From the NCBI GenBank assembly GCA_023512835.1, contig CM042085.1, positions 48,718,189-48,782,188 on the forward strand: 64,000 bases of DNA, given 5' to 3'. Every line of letters begins with the position of its first letter. Within the stretch, counting starts at the first letter, position 1. Source of the stretch: Taxillus chinensis (Eukaryota > Streptophyta > Magnoliopsida > Santalales > Loranthaceae). Shown here one piece after another: positions 44,596 to 56,820 of the stretch. Position numbers and translations under genes: made by a program. The notes beneath the pieces were generated by a model. It was not told where the DNA came from, ran no database searches, and was given only the letters and a program-made list of their open reading frames with translations.

Positions 44596-47260
44596 TGTTG
44601 GAACCCATTTTGTCTGGGTTGGACATACTAACCCCATTTTGGTGTATATACCTTTTTTGCCCATGCCATATACCTTGTTGAACAGAGATTCCCTGCGATT
44701 TGCACAAGATCGATGCATTGACACGAACGAGGAAGCCCAAAATGGATAACCATTGCTACAAGTCCCTGAAGTACCCCAAGACCAATACCAGGGGATAGAG
44801 GAGGAAATTTGGAGAATAACGCACTTGACTGAGCTCAATTCTGATGAAAAACGAAGAAGTTGTGGCCAAAACAATTTTCATTGGAAAAAGTCAAACTTGC
44901 CAAAAGACGGTCAATGCCCCTCGTCAAACTGCCCGAAAATGTGACCATGCGAGATTCTCCAAAATGACTATTCAGGTGAATACGGAGCTTCCCAAACAAT
45001 CTCCCAAAGTTCGTCCGTTTTGGCATTTTTAGTGGGGGTAAAAAGGTAATTAAAAGTTAAAAAAAAAAATCATCAAAGTCAAATCCGGATCATCGTGGTC
45101 AAATCCGGAACATCAAAGTCAAAGGTCAAATCCAAGCCAACATTGATCCAGATTAAGAGTTCCCACTGATGCGGAGTAAGGATCCGAGCCAACATTGATC
45201 CAGACTAAGAGTTGGGATCCGAGCCAACATTGATCCGAACTAAGAGCTCCCACGGATGCAGAGTAAGGATTCGAGCCAGCTTTGATCCCGACTAAGAGCT
45301 CCCACTGATGCGGAGTAAGGATCCGAGCTAACTTTGATCCGGACTAAGAGCTCCCACTGATGCGGAGTAAGGATCCGAGCCATCATTGATCCGGACTAAT
45401 GTCACCACTGATACGGAGTAAGCTCCAATCATCCGGAATTGCCTTCCATTGATCCAGATCCGAGCCTTTGACCCTACCAATCATTGACTTTCGCTGATTA
45501 GTCTGTTCACGGGCATGGTCACTGTAGCTTCACGGGATTAGCTGGATAGATACTCGTCAACGGATGTCTGTCACATGCGCGCATTTAATGGCAAAAGGAC
45601 AAGCAAGGTTGACAGTCCACCCGACATAAATGGCATCTAGTTAATAAAAAAGGGGGCTAGCATCCGTAAATGCTGCAATTATGTGGCAGTTCCAAAGGTA
45701 TTAAAAGAGGTCCTAACACCAAAGAAAGGACACACGTCCGGATTACGCCCAAGCTCTTGCCTTTTCATATTTTCTCTCTTTCCCTGCGAGTCCCTTTTCC
45801 AAAAAAAAAAAAACAAAACAAAACAAAAAACAAAAATCATTCCTTTCTCATACGAGTCTCTCACCCAAAATAAAAATCTCTCTCATAGTTTATCCCCCCT
45901 CTCTCTATCACGATTTAAATCCTTTTCACCATCAATTTCCCTCAACTCCAACATACTACTGCAGTCTCCAAGACAAATCTCAATTGATTTCCATAATTGG
46001 CGTCGCTGGAATTTTGCGAGTTGGTGATATTATGTTCCCACAGGCGATTTTCAGTGCAAACAATATTTTAAACAGAAGTCTAGGGAGTCCCGAGTTGAAA
46101 TCCATTCAAACCAAAGTCAGTGTAATTTATATTTTCTGCTTTATTTTTAGCTTATTTGTATTTATATTTGATGTAATTTTAGTATTTTCCTAATTTTCAT
46201 TTCTTTAGCTCATCTCTATCTTGGATGTAATTTTTAGTATTTGCCATTGTATTTTCCTCGTATTTTCTTGATTTTCATGTTGTACGTTGTAATATGTAAA
46301 ATGTAGTGGAAAAATAGAAAAAGGGCAAGGAGAGGCATAAAAAAAAGAAGATGGAAAAAAGGAAAAAGAAAAAAAAGTGCTTTTATTTTTATTTATTTGT
46401 GGATGTCATAATCACACACTTCACGTTTTTTTATTTTTTATTTTATGTATATATTCATTACTTTGATACGCATTTATAATTTTGGGTTTTTTTAAACAAA
46501 ACAAAACACAAAAAAAAGGGTTTTCAAAAGTTAAGCACAAACAACAAAAAAAAACAAACAAACAAACAAAACGTTTTGTTACAAAAAAACAAAAACAAAG
46601 AAAATCTTTCTTAACAAAAAAACAAACAAACCACAAAACATTTTTTTAACACAAAAAAAACAAAACGTTTTCAAAACAAATCAAAAGCAAAAAAAACAAC
46701 AAGAAAAACAAAAAACATTTTCAACAAAAAAAAATGCATTTTCAACAAAAAAAATTGTTTTCTAACCCAGAAACCAAAAAAGGGGAAAATAACAAAAAAA
46801 AAACATATTTTAGGACTTCAATTTCCAAAATAAAACCAAAAACCAAAACCATCCTCTAGGATCTTATTCTCCACCTCAAACAAAAACCCAAAACTTTTAG
46901 GATTCCCTTTAGAAATTTAGGGTAAATTCATTTTAACCACAACTTTAATAAATAACTTAGCTGAATAAACATTATAGACTTTTTAAGAAACTTAACCCCG
47001 TCATGGCAGGGCAAATAAAATAGAAAACCTCCTCCTCCGAAAATAGATACTGAAAGGGCGCTGTAGGGGTGCTAATCCTTCCCTACACGTAACCAACTCC
47101 TGAACCCTTCTCTGATAACGCAGACCACACCTTTAAACTACTCAAAGTAGAGGGTATCCAACTGTACCCCAAAAACAATTGTGGCGACTCTAAATTTTCT
47201 CACCATTGGTTTAGTTTGAACTTACCCCAAACGGGCCCGGACAAAAACCAGTGATGATAA
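44596..47260 (+). mobile_element. 5' LTR of element D
   Basis: The start TGTTGGAACCC was set by alignment to the 3' copy at 62074 (TATTAGAACCC), which directly follows a polypurine tract. The end is placed just before the primer binding site at 47262. A GCGGAGTAAGG/GATCCGGACTAAG tandem array lies at 45131-45425, a possible TATA box (TATTAAAAG) at 45699, and A-rich low-complexity sequence at 46430-46860. The last bases are uncertain by a few positions. Confidence 0.85.
45131..45425. repeat. About 52-bp tandem repeat in LTR of element D (GCGGAGTAAGG array)
   Basis: About six units containing ATTGATCCGGACTAAGAG, CTCCCACTGATGCGG and AGTAAGGATCCGAGCCA. The 3' LTR has about four units (62462-62652), so copy number differs between the two LTRs of one element. 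Confidence 0.92.
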
Positions 47261-47261
47261 C

Positions 47262-47279
47262 TGGTGACTCTGCTGGGGA
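47262..47279 (+). other. Primer binding site of element D
   Basis: TGGTGACTCTGCTGGGGA directly after the LTR end; the form TGG-xGACTC-x-GCTGGGGA is that of Ogre/Tat elements. The tRNA was not assigned with certainty. From here to 47941 is an untranslated leader with no gene. Confidence 0.7.
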
Positions 47280-47941
47280 TTCTTAACACTTTAGAGAGTT
47301 AGGTCTAGAACTTGGATTAGGAGGTTTTTTAATTGTAATGTTGTATATATTTAACTGTCATGCTAAGTTATTTTTTTTATTTTCTAGATATAATTGTGAT
47401 TTACTTATTTTTTTTATATACAGTTGTCGTTTATCTTTAAACTCTGATTTATTTGTACGTTTTAACTACCATGATAGTTGTGATTTACTGCTTTCCATAC
47501 TTGTTGCATCCATGCATAACCCTATACCCGGGTTTAGCACAATTTAAGTTAGCGAGGTTCAGTACGGTCCCTAGCGTGTTGATCATTATCCGCAATGGGG
47601 CCTCAGACTCCTCACTCAAGCTTGAGGTTCTTTTAAGGCACGTCCTTTTAAGATCCCCCTCCGCTAAATCCCATGGTGTACGGAGCCCTCTATTGAGGAA
47701 GTTTGGGAACCAACGAATAAGATAGGTATAGCAATAGAAGCCCATCAGGGGCATTGACCCACATGTTGTTTGCTCATTCCATGCCATGCTAACCTTTGTT
47801 TTGTAGGGTAGTCCATAAGTCATCCCCTGCACATCTTATTTGCCTTACTATTGGTCTATTCTTTATCCTGTCTATTTGCCCTGATTTGTTTTAACTGCCA
47901 TCCTAACCTGTCATCATGCATAACACGACATTCATATAGGC

Positions 47942-48670
47942 ATGGCAACTTTCAGTCATCTCCTAAAAAGCCTTCAGGATAAAGAGGTTGTCGCAGTGGT
48001 GGCCCAAGCATCTTGGGACATCCAACTTCGCCTTGGAGATTTTCCACCAAAAGAAGCCCACAAAGCAGAACATATTATCATAGAAGATCAGCTGGACTAC
48101 ACTAAGGAGGTACAAACAATATGGAGGCAGTGGTCAGACGAAAGGAAAAACATTTATATACAGCAGTTTGGGGATTTGCTCCATGTAACCGAGTTACTAG
48201 CCGACAAGGATATGCTTGGGGCAGCCATATATTTCTGGGAGCCTCGACAGCGGTGCTTTGACTTCAACGGCATAGATCTTGTTCCCACAATAGAAGAATA
48301 TAGAAGATTATTGGATATCCCCATAGAAAACAAAATGAAGATCTATCTATTGGAGCCCAGAAGATCATGTCGAAGGGCCTCTGCTGAGATAATGGGAAAG
48401 CCAGTATGGGACTCACCGGCGGCACAACCTATAGTGGGCGGGAATATCTTCCATGGGCAATAATCAAAGAAATGATACAGACCACAACAGAAGCAGGGGC
48501 ACACAAATTGCTGACACTAGCTATATATGGGCTAGTCATTTTCCCGAGGATACCGGCCCACATCGATGGAGCAATTGTAGATTTGGTCTAGCAGATGCTC
48601 AAAGGATGTGACCCTACCCCTGCTATCTTGGCCGAAACCATTCGATCTCATACTTATCTATGGAGTAAAG
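47942..48670 (+). pseudogene. ORF1 of element D, N-terminal part (DUF7745-like)
   Basis: The ATG at 47942 opens a frame of 173 codons, then a frameshift near 48400-48460 continues it to about 48670, where a solo LTR is inserted. Blocks such as DLLHVTELLADKDMLGAAIYFW, FNGIDLVPTIEEYRRLL and LLTLAIYGLVIFPR are typical of the plant-retroelement protein family listed as DUF7745, found as ORF1 before gag in Ogre-like elements. Function unknown. A stop at 48590 is also present. Confidence 0.75.
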
Positions 48671-50527
48671 TGTCACGCCCCGGTTTTCCAACCCGAGGAG
48701 ACCGGAACGTGACCCTCCCTTTACCCGAGTTTGGATAAAGGGGTGGAACACAACATACACTTCAGAAACCGAAATCACACAATTATTTAATTGAAACCAT
48801 ATGCCTTTATTATCTTTCAAACTTCATTACAATATCTCCCCGCTGGGGTTACAATGCCTCAATAAAATTACATAACGCAAATAACATAAAACAAAGCCAC
48901 AAAGTAGAACTCTTCCACCTTGGTGTTCCCACCTAACGCCTGTAGGTTCCTGCAAGAAAACACACCATAGTAGGAGGGGTGAGCATCCACAGCTCAGTAG
49001 GGATCATGTCTCCCCAACCCATCCCATGCTCCTAGCATCTACATGCCATGTGTACAAGTGCAGTGTCGTGTTACAATAATTCCAACAGACAATAACAAAC
49101 CACACCAGTTGTCACAATTATCCACCACACAAACCACAAGTGATTTAACCGCCTCTTCAGGCCAATGATTTAACTGCCTCTCAGGCATAGTTTCCACAGT
49201 CAGTCTCACTGACATTAATTCAACCTCTCAGGCTCCACAGTCAGTCTCACTGACATCAACTCAGCCTCTCAGGCTCCACAGGTACACAAGCATTGCCTCA
49301 GCCTCTCAGGCTTCTTAGGCTCCACAGACAACAACAGACATTTAACATATATCTCAGTTATTCAGGCATAACAACAAACACTTAACATGCATGTCCACCC
49401 TGGTATAACATCAAACACCTAGCATGCATATCCTCATAGACATTACATCAAACACTATTTAGGCATAACCACACTGGCATAACATCAACGCATAACATGC
49501 ATGGCCTCACAGGCATAATATAAAACACCTAGTGTGCAGTGCCACACAGGCCTAATCTCAACCCATACTTGCCACTAAAGGCCAACATTCATATAGGAGG
49601 TCACACCTATATGAATTTACATATAGATAGTATAACAATAACAGTATAAGCTCTATAAATCCTCTACACAGGGCCTAACCACAGAACAGATCGGGTGAGA
49701 CAGAACCCCTACCTTAAAGCGGATCTTCCTTGCTCCCGCGCTAAACGCCGTCCTCCCCACGCAAGATGCTCCTGGCAAGAACCAACGAACTCCCTTTCCT
49801 TCTCTCTCTCTAGCTCTCTCTCTCTCTCTACGACGGCTGCAGCAGTTGAAGAGAACCCTAAACCTAAAGCAGAGGGCTTCTCCTCCTTATATAGACAACA
49901 CAACATCAAAACGACGTAGTTTTGATTAAGTGAATCCCAGCATCAAAACGACGTAGTTTTGATGGAACAAGCTATGACCTTCCCACATCCATACACACCA
50001 AAATATTCACAATTCCAACATGGTCCTTTGGGAAAAGATGATTAGAACGACAAAACCAAGGTAACCATGCAAAAACATGCCTGCACGCCAATTTGAACAC
50101 CAATTCCCCAATTGGCGTGCAGCTCCAAATGCACTCAAACTTCACCCCAAGCCTCCTTGCATCTTGTAGAGGTCTGAGAAGCAAAAATATGCTTGCACGT
50201 GAAATGGATGAATTCACGTGCAGCTCCAAATGCTCTGAAATTTCTGTGGTAGGTAGAGGACCTCATTCTACGAAACTTTTGTTCTTCCACGCCAATTGTT
50301 TGAGGCCATCTACCATAACAAAAGTGAGCTCCAAGATTAGCCAAAACGGCTTAAAATCGCCTGTATACGCATAGCATCTTCCTAGGGCATAAATGTACGT
50401 TATCACTTGTCACATGCACCTCCCAAAAGTCCCCTCTTGGGCTCATCTCTTACCTCAAACTTGTGCACCAACATCCAAGGTGTTTGTGGTTAACTTCTTA
50501 CACACGGGTTACACACGGGTCATTACA
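48671..50527 (-). mobile_element. Solo LTR nested in ORF1 of element D, TSD TAAAG
   Basis: TGTCACGCCCCGG to GGTCATTACA with perfect TAAAG flanks (48666-48670, 50528-50532). Same family and orientation as 17853-19777: TATA box (CTATATAAGG, minus, 49886-49896), CT-rich leader, paired ACGT dyads at 49905-49926 and 49942-49963, and repeats around 49138-49330. Confidence 0.93.
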
Positions 50528-50532
50528 TAAAG

Positions 50533-51242
50533 GCTTGGGACAGTTCATGGGGTGCCTACCTCTCCTATGTACCTGGTCGCAAGGTCATTTCCCTTGTAGT
50601 GTTCATCGTTTCCCTGCTGTTTATCAGGTACCACCCACAACACTACTAGATATTTTGCTCAGCAAGTGGAACCTACCCAAAGGCTTTGAAGACTGGAGAA
50701 AAAAGTTAGAGAACCTCACAGAAGCTGACATTACCTGGACTGCTCCTTGGATGCCGGTGGTCTCCATGACTTATAGCTGTGGGGACTACAATTGGGTCCC
50801 ACTCTTAGGTCCTTGGGGAGGAACTGCATATGCACCACTGCAGGGTGGAAGACAAGTCGGGCATCATCAGATTATCCCTGTGCTATTTGGCATGGAAGAT
50901 TGTGACTTCACTTACAGCAAAACCATGCTCGCAGAGAAAAGCCAAAAGATGTATCAGGCATGGTCCGCCCCACACAGGATCCAACCCAACAGTCCAAAAC
51001 CTGGCGTTTATCCGGCGTACATATCTTGGAGGGCACAACACAAGCCACAGTTAACGACGGACATGAGAGCTATCCTCCAGGAGAATCAAAATCTCAGGCA
51101 GCAGATCCAAAGGCTGGAAGCATCTCTAGAAGGAGCTCTTCAGAGGTTGCAGTTGAGGGAAAAACAGGTCGAGACCATATTGAAGCAGAGGGAGGAAGCA
51201 GGTGAGTGGCCACCCCAGAGGGAGAGGCGACGTGCTACTTAG
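50533..51242 (+). pseudogene. ORF1 of element D, C-terminal part
   Basis: The frame resumes after the solo LTR with FMGCLPLLCTWSQGHF, then DWRKKLENLTEADITWTAPWM, CGDYNWVPLLGPWGGTAYAP and YPAYISWRAQHKPQ, all DUF7745-like, and ends in a Gln/Leu/Glu-rich coiled coil (51060-51220) with stop at 51240. The last 230 codons are intact. A DNA- or RNA-binding or gag-accessory role is only a guess. Confidence 0.75.
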
Positions 51243-51518
51243 GAGATGACTGGAAGAATGCTTTAAGATCATGTAGCGATAGCTTTCATTTTACATGGCA
51301 TTTCAGCATTGAATGTTTGTATTGTATGTTTTGTTTGTAATAAAGTTATTTGTTTTTCTAACCCTCTGCATATACATTCATGCATACATGCAGAGCAAAT
51401 GAAAAAAAAACATCAAATAAAAGTTCCCTTGTACCCAGGTGGGTAGCAGACTTTCTCTAGGATTGCGCATTCTTACAATCTCAGATCTCACCGCAATCAG
51501 GTATCACAGCCACAAACA
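51243..51518 (+). other. AT-rich gap between ORF1 and gag, ending in a splice-acceptor-like site
   Basis: No coding potential. It ends CACCGCAATCAG/GTATCACA at about 51490-51508, just before the gag ATG at 51519. The same CAG/GTATCACA string recurs at the end of the protease-RT gap (57027-57037). Confidence 0.5.
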
Positions 51519-53793
51519 ATGGCAGACGAAGCAGAGAACAGACTCGTAGGTTTAGAACAATCACAACAAGCCCTGTAGGGGAAAATGGCTTTGATGATGG
51601 ATATGCTTACCAAGCTGACTGAAGAAAAAGAAAGAATCCCAGCAAGAGGAACCCCGACAGGGGGAACTACCAATCACCATCAAGAGTAGGGGCAAGAAGC
51701 AGTTCAACCACCCAATCTGGCTCCAAGCCAAGCACCCACCTATCATCCTGCAATGGCACAACCCCCAACTCCAAATCCAACTCATTTCACTATGCCCGCA
51801 TCGGGACATGCAATAGAGGTAATGGGTTCTCCAGCCCCGAAGGAGGACATTGAGTCCCCTGCTCTAAAACGACTGGAGGAAAGATTGAAAGCCGTAGAAG
51901 GCATCGATAGCTATGGCATGACCAGCCCACAAGACTTATGTCTGGTCCATGGAGTGGTACTGCCACCAAAATTCAAAATGCCAGAGGTTGAGAAGTTCAA
52001 CGGGCCCCGATGTCCGAAGACACATCTAGCCATGTACTGTTAAAAGATGGCTGCTTATGCGGGTGAAGACAAGCTCCTCATGCATTGTTTCCAGGAAAGC
52101 CTAACTGGGGCATCCCTTCGCTGGTACTTTCAGCTAAATGGAAACCGCATCAAGACATGGAAAGAATTAGCTACTTCCTTCTCAGCACAATACAAGCATG
52201 TCACCGAGATGGCGCTGGATCGACTAACCCTATAGTCCATGGAAAAGGGATTCGAGGAGAATTTCAAAGATTATGCACGAAGATGGAGAGAGGTCGTTGT
52301 GGAGGTCCAACCTCCTCTTACCGAAAGAGAACTCACCACTATATTCATCAACACACTTAAAGGCGTATACTACGAGAAATTGATCGGCAATGTCTCCAGT
52401 AGCTTTGCAGACTTGGTCGCATCATCCGGCGAACGTGTAGAAAGTGCAATTAAAGGTGGAAAGCTAAAGGGTAATGCGACTGAGGCATCAAATCAGTTTC
52501 AACCACTAGCAAAGAAGAAGGAAAATGAGACCAAACCTGGTATACCCATCGCACCTGCCGATACAAGCAACATTCCACTAAGCACCAGGGTGCCACCAAG
52601 CATCGACAGTGGCCACCTACGTTGCACCTACACCACCTCCCCAATTCATGCCATACTTGCCGCACGGAGGGGTCCCATTTCCATATTCAATGGTACCTAA
52701 CTCATTTCAACCGAGAGCGCCATACCCAGAGCAACCAAGGCCAGCAACTCAGGAAGGACTAGGAGCCTCATTCCAAGGACAGGGGCAACCGAGGGCCCAG
52801 ACCTAGCAAGCAGGAGCGAATCAAGCTTCTCGTCGACCACGACAAGAGTTTGATCCAATTCCAATGACTTATGCAGAATTATACCCCAAGCTCTTAGAGG
52901 CAAGGATGGTAACCCCTATACCCTTGGGAGAAATAAAGACTCCTCCCCCTGCTTGGTATAAGCCAGATGCCAGATGTGAATATCATACAGGTGGAGCTGG
53001 ACATGATATCGAAAATTATATAACATTCAAGAGGAAGGTTCAGGCATTGAAGAATGCAAAGTGGCTAGACTTTTCTGCACTAACCGGGATGCCAAATGTG
53101 AACAGCAATCCCCTCCCAAAACACTCCAATAATGTTGCTAGTATCGAGAATGAAGGACGGCTGGAAAGGGTCTCCCAAGTACAAATGGAGAAAACATATT
53201 TGTTTACTCTGTTACAGGAACATGGCTATATACTTGCTAAAGACATGCCAGAGGCAAGAAAAGGAACAGATAGGGAAAAACAATGCCCTTATCACAAGAT
53301 GTCGCAGGGACATGACATCGCAGAATGTAGTGAGTTTTTCGAGGTGGTGCAAAAACTCATGGACCAAAGGATGATCGAATTCTCCAAGGAAGAGATAGAC
53401 AGTCAAAGCCACATGATCCAAGGAGACATGTCATACAAACCGTCATGGGTGCCAACCCCCCTTGTCTTGAATGCTAAGACTCCAGAAATCCCACTACAGC
53501 CTCATGGAATTACACCTCTCACCATACGGGTTCCTGCCCCTTTCCCCTACAAGACGGATAATGCAGTCCCATAGAACTATAACTGTGAGGTAGTTCAGGG
53601 AGCCACCGCAGCAGAAAAGAAGACCAGGAGCGGTCGGGCTTATGCCCCTGATATGGTTGACAAAGCATGGAAAGAAAAGGTTGTCTAACAAGACATTGAG
53701 CCAACACTGGAGGTAACAAAGAAAGGAACACCAGTCACTGAAGAGGAAACCACAGAATTTCTGAAACTCATGAAGTAGAGCGAGTATAACATT
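51519..53793 (+). pseudogene. Gag of element D
   Basis: The ATG at 51519 starts a gypsy gag. The capsid (retrotrans_gag) region at about 51970-52400 has PEVEKFNG, ASLRWYFQL, TWKELATSFSAQY and FKDYARRWRE blocks. Stops at about 51577, 51684, 52041 and 52233 break it, and a frameshift lies near 52600. From 52609 a Pro-rich segment leads to two Tat-type Cys/His motifs: CEYHTGGAGHDIENY (52977-53020), where Tyr replaces the last Cys, and CPYHKMSQGHDIAEC (53284-53328), which is intact. Further stops occur at 52804, 53572, 53686 and 53776. It runs in frame into protease. Confidence 0.85.
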
Positions 53794-54053
53794 GTGGACC
53801 AGCTAAGTCGACAACCAGCTCGTATCTCATTGCTCTCATTAATGATGGATTCCCAACCTCACCGGGAAGCACTAATGAAGGCTCTAAGCCAAGCCTATGT
53901 TCCTCCAACCATCCCGGTGGCAAATGTGGATGGACTCACTAGTAACCTCATGATGAACAACGTCATCAGTTTCGGAGATGACGAGCTACCCCAGGAAGGG
54001 AAGGGACATATAAAAGCTTTGCACATCACGGTCAAATGCAAGGAGCACACCAT
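53794..54053 (+). pseudogene. Gag-protease linker of element D, up to nested solo LTR
   Basis: In-frame continuation with the SEYNIVDQLSRQPARISLLSL block and the VISFGDDELPQEGKGHIKALHI block, both typical of the region just upstream of the Tat protease. The retropepsin active site lies beyond the solo LTR, starting at 55959. LTR plus duplication is 1905 bases, a multiple of three, so the frame is the same on both sides. Confidence 0.8.
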
Positions 54054-55953
54054 TGTAATGACCCGTGTTTGCGGGTGGCCTTTTGAGTGGAAATTGTTGG
54101 GTTTTAAGGGGCTTTTCTTTCCACACACTTTAGCTAAAACACCTTGGATGTTGGTGCACAAGTTTGAGGCAAGAGATGAGCCTAAGAGGGGACTTTTGGG
54201 AGGTGCATGTGACAAGTGATAACGTGCATTTATGCCCTAGGAAGATGCTTTTTGCATACACAGGCGTTTTTAGACTGTTTTGTCCAATTTTGGAGATTGC
54301 TTTTGACCAAGTAGATGGCCTCAAATCAATTGGCGTGCAGAACAAAAGTTTTTCAGAATGATGTCCTCTACCTCCCACAGAAGTTTCAGAGCCAAAGGCC
54401 TTGAAAGCCAATTGGACCAATTGGCGTGCAAGCATTTTTCTGCATATCAGCCTTCTACATGATGCAAGGAAGCTTGGGGTAGAATTTCACAGCTTTTGGA
54501 GCTGCAAGTCAATTGGGGATATGGCGTGCAATATGACGCGCAACCATATTTTTGCACCATCACCTTGGTTTTGTGATTCTAAACATCTTTTCCCAAAGGG
54601 GTATGTTGGAATTGTGGATATTTTGGCGTATATGGATGCGGGAAGGTTGTGGCTTGTTCCATCAAAACTACGTCGTTTTGATGCTGGGATTCACTTAATC
54701 AAAACTACGTCGTTTTGATGTTGTGTTGTCTATATAAGGAGGAGAAGCCCTCTATTTTAGGTTTTAGGGTTTGTTGTTCCACCAGTCGTCGCAGAGAGAG
54801 AGAGAGAGAGGGGAAGGATAGCTTCTGGTGGCTGTCGGAGCGTCTTGCGTGGGTGGTCGGAGTCTTGCGTGGAAGTGGGAGCAGGAGAACATACAAGGTA
54901 GGGGTTCTGTTCTTGCTAATCCCTCTCTGTCCTAGGGTTCTTAGGTAGCATTTGGTCTATACCTGCTATTATATATATATATATATAAATCCATATAGGT
55001 GTGATCTCCTATATGGATGTTGGCCTTCAATGACATTTTGGTGTGATTCTATTGTTGGGTGGTCAGTGCATGTTACATGTTCGATGAAATGCCTGTGTGA
55101 ATATTGCTGAGTGTATATGCCTAGTACATGTTTGATAATATGCCTGTGTGGTTGGACTTGTGATTTGGTGTATGTAAGCATGCTGGGTGTTTGTTCTATT
55201 GCCTGAATGGCTGGGTTTGTGCACTTGTGAACGGGTGCACACCAAGTGTTTGGTTTTATGCTTGAGTGACCGTGGTGTATGTTGTGTGCATGACTGTGGT
55301 ATCTGGCCTGAAGAGGCAGTTAAATTACTTTGCCTGAGAGGCGGTTAAACCAGTGGCCTGAAGAGGCGGTTAGATTACTTTGCCTGAGAGGTGGTTAAAT
55401 CAGTGGCCTAAGAGGCGGTTAAATTACTTGCTTGAGATGTGGTTTGTTAGCCAGTGTGGTTGGGGCTGAGGTTACGCCCGTTTGTGTGGAAATGCTTTAT
55501 TTTCTTAATATAGCCACATCACTACACCTGTGCACATGCATGTAACCGCTAGGAACATGGGAAGGGTTGGGGAGACTTGATCCCTACTGAGCTGTGGTTG
55601 CTCACCCCTCCTACTGTGTTTGCTTGTTTTCCAGGGACTTATAGGCGTTAGGTGGATACACCAAGGTGGAAGACCATCTCCATTTTATTGTTCACTTCAG
55701 TAATGTAATTATAATTTATGTAACCCCAAAGGGGGGGGGTGAATGTAATAAGGGTTTGAATTGTAGTATGGAACATGGTTGGTTTGTGACCCCCTTTAAT
55801 GTTTGAAATTAAATAAAGATGTGGCTTGTTTGTTTATTGTAATTGTTAGTTTTGCTTGTGTGGCATCCAGTAATCCAATCCCCTTTGCCCTCCGTGTGGG
55901 TGAACGGGGAGTCACGTACCGGTTTCCCCGGGTCAGAAATCCGGGGCATGACA
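54054..55953 (+). mobile_element. Solo LTR nested in the protease of element D, TSD ACCAT
   Basis: TGTAATGACCCGTG to GGGGCATGACA with perfect ACCAT flanks (54049-54053, 55954-55958). Same family as 17853-19777 and 48671-50527 but in the opposite direction. Dyads at 54661-54682 and 54698-54719, TATA box TATATAAGG at 54731-54739, GA-rich leader, and a decayed form of the 28-bp repeat at 55302-55442. Confidence 0.93.
54661..54739 (+). promoter_or_regulatory. Paired ACGT dyads and TATA box of solo LTR
   Basis: Two copies of CAAAACTACGTCGTTTTG 37 bases apart, the second 11 bases before TATATAAGG. The arrangement is identical in the two sister LTRs. Confidence 0.7.
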
Positions 55954-56820
55954 ACCATAGCCCGTGTACTCATTGACAACGGCTCTGCCTTGAACATTAT
56001 GCCCTTGCATATACTGCAGCAACTTACAATCGATGCATCCTATATGCGTCCCTGTACAATGAAGGTATGGGCATTCGATGGAGGAAAGCGTGACGTGGTA
56101 GGAACTTTGGATATTCCACTCATGATTGGGCCAACTACTTTTATGGTAGAATTTCAGGTGCTAAACATTACACCATATTATAGCTGTTTGTTGGGAAGAC
56201 CCTGGATCCACATGGCGGGAGTAGTGCCCTCTAGCCTTCATCAAAAAATGAAATTTGTGATGGGAGACCAGCTCATTTGCGTCTCTGGACAAACAAGTTT
56301 CCTCGTCACCAAACCTGCATCAGTCCCATATATTGAAAACAACGAGGATGTACCAGAATGTTCCTATCGATCCTTTGAGGTCGTGAACATCACTTCTGTA
56401 CCAAGCTATCATCTCTCGAAGGCATCAAAGATGGTTGCAACCACCATGATCAAGCAAGGATACAAACCAGGGCAAGGATTAGGCCCAACGGCTCAAGGAA
56501 TCCAAAAACCATTGACCATCCGAGAAAATACCGAAAAGTTTGGGCTAGGCTACGTTCCTACAAAAGCTGACAGACAGAGGGAAGCTATCAAGAAGAGGAA
56601 AGTCAGAATGGCAAGATTGCAGAAAAGGCCAATACAAGAAGAAAGGAGAAGCTCCCCCCCCCCCCCCTTAAATGTTACATTCCGGACTGGAGGGTTTATC
56701 CTTAAGAGCCAACCTGAGCCCGAGACGGGGACTGTAGCTGTATTGGACACAAATGAGCATGCACCAAGTGAGATGGTTCAGTTAGTGCGAGAGGATCCCA
56801 ACCAGCCACTAAACAATTAG
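55954..56820 (+). pseudogene. Aspartic protease with G-patch of element D
   Basis: A retropepsin-like domain with active site VLIDNGSALN (about 55967-55996), the Asp-Asn-Gly-Ser form common in Tat/Ogre elements, a DIPLMIGPTTFMVEFQVL block and LLGRPWIH flap-end motif. About 60 residues downstream is a G-patch (KQGYKPGQGLGPTAQGIQKP then KFGLGYVP, about 56450-56560), an RNA-binding glycine-rich module known after the protease in some retroelements. A Lys/Arg-rich stretch and a polyC/Pro run follow, and the frame ends with TAG at 56818. No stop interrupts the protease to G-patch part. Confidence 0.88.

Noticed and set aside
46421..46636. Phe/Cys/Val-rich minus-strand ORF (repeated at 63773-63994)
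   Set aside because: It is the complement of A-rich low-complexity LTR sequence in element D.
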